NCBI GenBank assembly: GCA_964471215.1
Contig: CAYYFC010000023.1
Span: forward strand, 1-24,327
Length of the DNA stretch: 24,327 bases
Origin: Archaeoglobus_B sp964471215
GTDB taxonomy: Archaea; Halobacteriota; Archaeoglobi; Archaeoglobales; Archaeoglobaceae
Direction of reading: 5' to 3'
In this document: piece after piece, positions 22,648 through 24,327 of the stretch
How the letters are laid out: every line of letters begins with the position of its first letter
Numbering within the stretch: position 1 is the first letter of the stretch
Made by a program: the position numbers and the translations under genes
Notes under the pieces: model-generated
The model's input: only the letters and a program-made list of their open reading frames with translations
Database searches by the model: none
Told to the model about the DNA's origin: nothing

Positions 22648-23283
22648 GATAGATCTTAAAGTCGAACAGATATATCTATCTTTACAGAATGTTGCTAAGA
22701 GAGCCTAGCATTTCAATGCGTGGATGAATTATGTTTTGTTGATAGTTTTATATGATCTGATGAGGTAAGTGTAAAACAATCCTTCATAACACAGAATCCC
22801 ATAATAGATAACGGGGCTTTAATGGGCTTTAATAGGCCATATGTATATATTATATGAAATCTCCTCGCTGAAAATACTCGCACTTCAAGAGAGGGTCAAA
22901 TCAATCGAACTCCAAGCGTTAATACACCTATCTTCAAATGAAATCAAAATTTTAGTACTATATGTCATATAAAATCAATTTAAGTTTTTATGATCGTTCA
23001 TGTGAATTTTAACAGATGTTATTGATAAACTCGTTTCAAATCGATTTTTCACAGCTGAATAATTTGATTAAGAGTTTACTGCGACTTTAAAAATCTTTGG
23101 AAAGCCCAACACAACAGTTCTCAATTCAGATAATACTTAAATACATTGAGTATCATTATGTAGGATTAAAGGCTTAAAAGAGTCGATATAGTCTTAAAGT
23201 CGTAGTGTATGGCTGAAAATTGAATCAAACGCGTTTGGAGTTTGATTCGATAGCTTCAAATATTCCTAAAGGGGAGAGAGTAT
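22648..23283. promoter_or_regulatory. Gene-free stretch with repeats and the hisG promoter region
   Basis: No gene is supported in these 636 bases. GGGCTTTAAT is repeated twice in tandem at 22814-22833, followed by an A/T palindrome-rich stretch (CATATGTATATATTATATG, 22838-22856). Closer to hisG, AAGGCTTAAAAGAG (about 23168-23181) may be the BRE/TATA. An inverted repeat (23219-23251) sits in the presumed leader, and AAAGGGGAGAG (about 23268-23278) is the ribosome-binding site for hisG. The rest is AT-rich with nothing I can name. Confidence 0.4.
23219..23251 (+). promoter_or_regulatory. Inverted repeat in the hisG leader
   Basis: ATTGAATCAAAC (23219-23230) faces GTTTGATTCGAT (23240-23251), giving 12 pairs with one G-T wobble around a 9-base spacer. 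The repeat ends 32 bases before the hisG ATG. It may be an operator or an RNA hairpin; neither role is shown. Confidence 0.5.
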
Positions 23284-24126
23284 ATGATCATAGCAATACC
23301 GAGCAAAGGCAGGCTCAGCCAGCCATCAATTGAAATGCTGAGAGAGGCTGGTATAAAGATAGAGGCTGAGGAAAGAAAACTCATAGTATCGACAAACAAC
23401 CCCAATATAAGTGTTCTATTTGCGAGGGCTAGAGATATTCCGAATTACGTCTTCATGAATTCTGCTCAGGTTGGGATCACAGGGTACGATCTCGTTGTCG
23501 AAGCAGGTGTTGACGTCGAAGTTCTTTTAAAGCTAGGATTTGGAAAAGCAAGCCTAGTTGTTGCTGTCCCAATAAATTCTGATATAAAGAGATTGGAGGA
23601 TTTGAAAGGAAAGAGGATTGCCACGGAGTTTAAAAATATAGCAAAAAGGTTTTTTGAGGAAAAGGGGATCGATGTAGAAATAGTTGGCGTTAGCGGTGCA
23701 TGTGAGAACGCACCGTACATAGGGATAGCTGACGCAATACTCGATCTGACTTCAACGGGGACAACTCTAAGGGTTAACAATCTAAGGGTAATTGAAAACG
23801 TGCTGGATACAGAAGCTGTTCTAATTGCAAACAAAAATGTTTTGGAGGAATTTGAGGTTAAAGCTTTGGTTACAGCAATTCAAGGTGTTTTAAATGCCAG
23901 AGGTATGATGTATTTAATGATGAACATACCAGAGCATGCTCTTAAGGATGTGAAGAGAATAGTACCAGGTCTTAAGGGGCCTACTGTTATGAGGGTTGAG
24001 GCAGAAAACACACTGGCAGTACACGTTGTTGTTCACGAGGATAAGCTATTTGAGGTTCTCGAAAAGCTGAAAAAGGTAGGGGCTAGGGATATACTAATAG
24101 TTCCAATTCAGAGACTTATATACTGA
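23284..24126 (+). CDS. hisG: ATP phosphoribosyltransferase (long form)
   Basis: HisG performs the first step of histidine synthesis, joining ATP and phosphoribosyl pyrophosphate. The 280-residue length and the C-terminal ACT-like domain (about residues 207-280, GVLNARGMMYLMMNIPE and GPTVMRVEA) mark the long form, which is inhibited by histidine without a HisZ partner. The catalytic part begins IIAIPSKGRL and includes VGITGYDLVVEAGVDV and the phosphate-binding ILDLTSTGTTLRVN. A strong ribosome-binding site, AAAGGGGAGAG, precedes the ATG. No other his gene adjoins it in the window. Confidence 0.97.
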   Translation: MIIAIPSKGRLSQPSIEMLREAGIKIEAEERKLIVSTNNPNISVLFARARDIPNYVFMNSAQVGITGYDLVVEAGVDVEVLLKLGFGKASLVVAVPINSDIKRLEDLKGKRIATEFKNIAKRFFEEKGIDVEIVGVSGACENAPYIGIADAILDLTSTGTTLRVNNLRVIENVLDTEAVLIANKNVLEEFEVKALVTAIQGVLNARGMMYLMMNIPEHALKDVKRIVPGLKGPTVMRVEAENTLAVHVVVHEDKLFEVLEKLKKVGARDILIVPIQRLIY

Positions 24127-24327
24127 GCAAGAATTGGGGCGTTATGTCCTGAATGAATGGATGTACATTTAATTACACGTCCTATGAGAAATCGTTAATT
24201 CCGGTAAGTCATATGTGCAATGCAAATATATTGTCGGAGGATTTCGTGTTCGAGTAAATTTTTACACCTCAAAGGTTGAGATTAGATTTATAGGGAAGTA
24301 GCTAACAAAACCTTGCAATTCAAGGCG
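24127..24327. other. Terminal non-coding stretch
   Basis: No gene is seen in the last 200 bases. The only structure is a small inverted repeat CCTTG-CAATT-CAAGG at 24311-24325. A gene could start beyond the edge. Confidence 0.3.

Noticed and set aside
22661..22668. GTCGAACA near the small gene at 22375, similar to the ATCGAACA half site
   Set aside because: One mismatch, no second half site and no placement like that in the symporter and thi4 promoters.
22755..22765. Box C-like TGATGA in the gap before hisG
   Set aside because: The nearest CTGA is more than 100 bases away, too far for a C/D guide RNA.
1..24327. CRISPR arrays, tRNA or rRNA genes
   Set aside because: No regularly spaced direct repeats and no cloverleaf or rRNA-like sequence were seen on either strand by eye.

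Overview
The window reads as a chromosomal segment of a hyperthermophilic euryarchaeon of the order Archaeoglobales. Several things point there. A group II chaperonin (thermosome), an archaeal RNA polymerase subunit F, ribosomal protein L21e and a cupin-type glucose-6-phosphate isomerase are all present. A futalosine-pathway menaquinone gene (mqnD) and a UbiX-type prenyltransferase sit in the same window. Most diagnostic is the gene order heat-shock regulator, Cdc48 AAA+ ATPase, Hsp20, which is the order described for the HSR1 operon of Archaeoglobus fulgidus. Arginine codons are mostly AGA/AGG and the DNA is fairly AT-rich, so a lower-GC relative such as A. profundus is a reasonable guess, but that is inference only.

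Layout. Bases 1-490 are accessory DNA: a leftward ribbon-helix-helix gene overlaps the start of a probable TnpB-type gene that runs off the window, and a divergent, GC-rich structured segment (about 305-425) looks like a solo TnpB 3' end/omega-RNA remnant. Then follow a duplicated-domain HTH regulator (808-1743), the thermosome (1835-3478), a CetZ tubulin-like gene followed by a secreted, membrane-anchored helical protein, and ubiX. Bases 6809-7353 hold a perfect hairpin and a possible decayed gene. Leftward genes next are an AMMECR1-domain protein and a sodium:solute symporter preceded by an unannotated 43-residue membrane protein. A rightward regulator that joins a winged helix to an NMT1/THI5-like binding domain and a leftward thi4 follow. 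The leftward information-processing cluster rpl21e-rpoF-DUF655 comes next, then divergent pgiA and mqnD, then pheT. The heat-shock operon hsr1-cdc48-hsp20 occupies 16940-20478, followed by convergent rtcA, a divergent Trm5-family methyltransferase, a small unknown gene and hisG.

How the parts fit. The thermosome, Cdc48, Hsp20 and HSR1 are protein-quality-control functions. A copy of the HSR1-type inverted repeat lies on the hsr1 start site, which fits autoregulation. UbiX and MqnD are both compatible with menaquinone synthesis. The most interesting regulatory pattern is an ATCGAACA / GAAC-N4-GTTC element placed just downstream of the TATA box in the symporter promoter (two tandem copies) and, as a half site, in the thi4 promoter. 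A ligand-binding-type regulator lies between these two units, which suggests a thiamine-precursor uptake and synthesis regulon. Most of the remaining genes are ordinary housekeeping genes.
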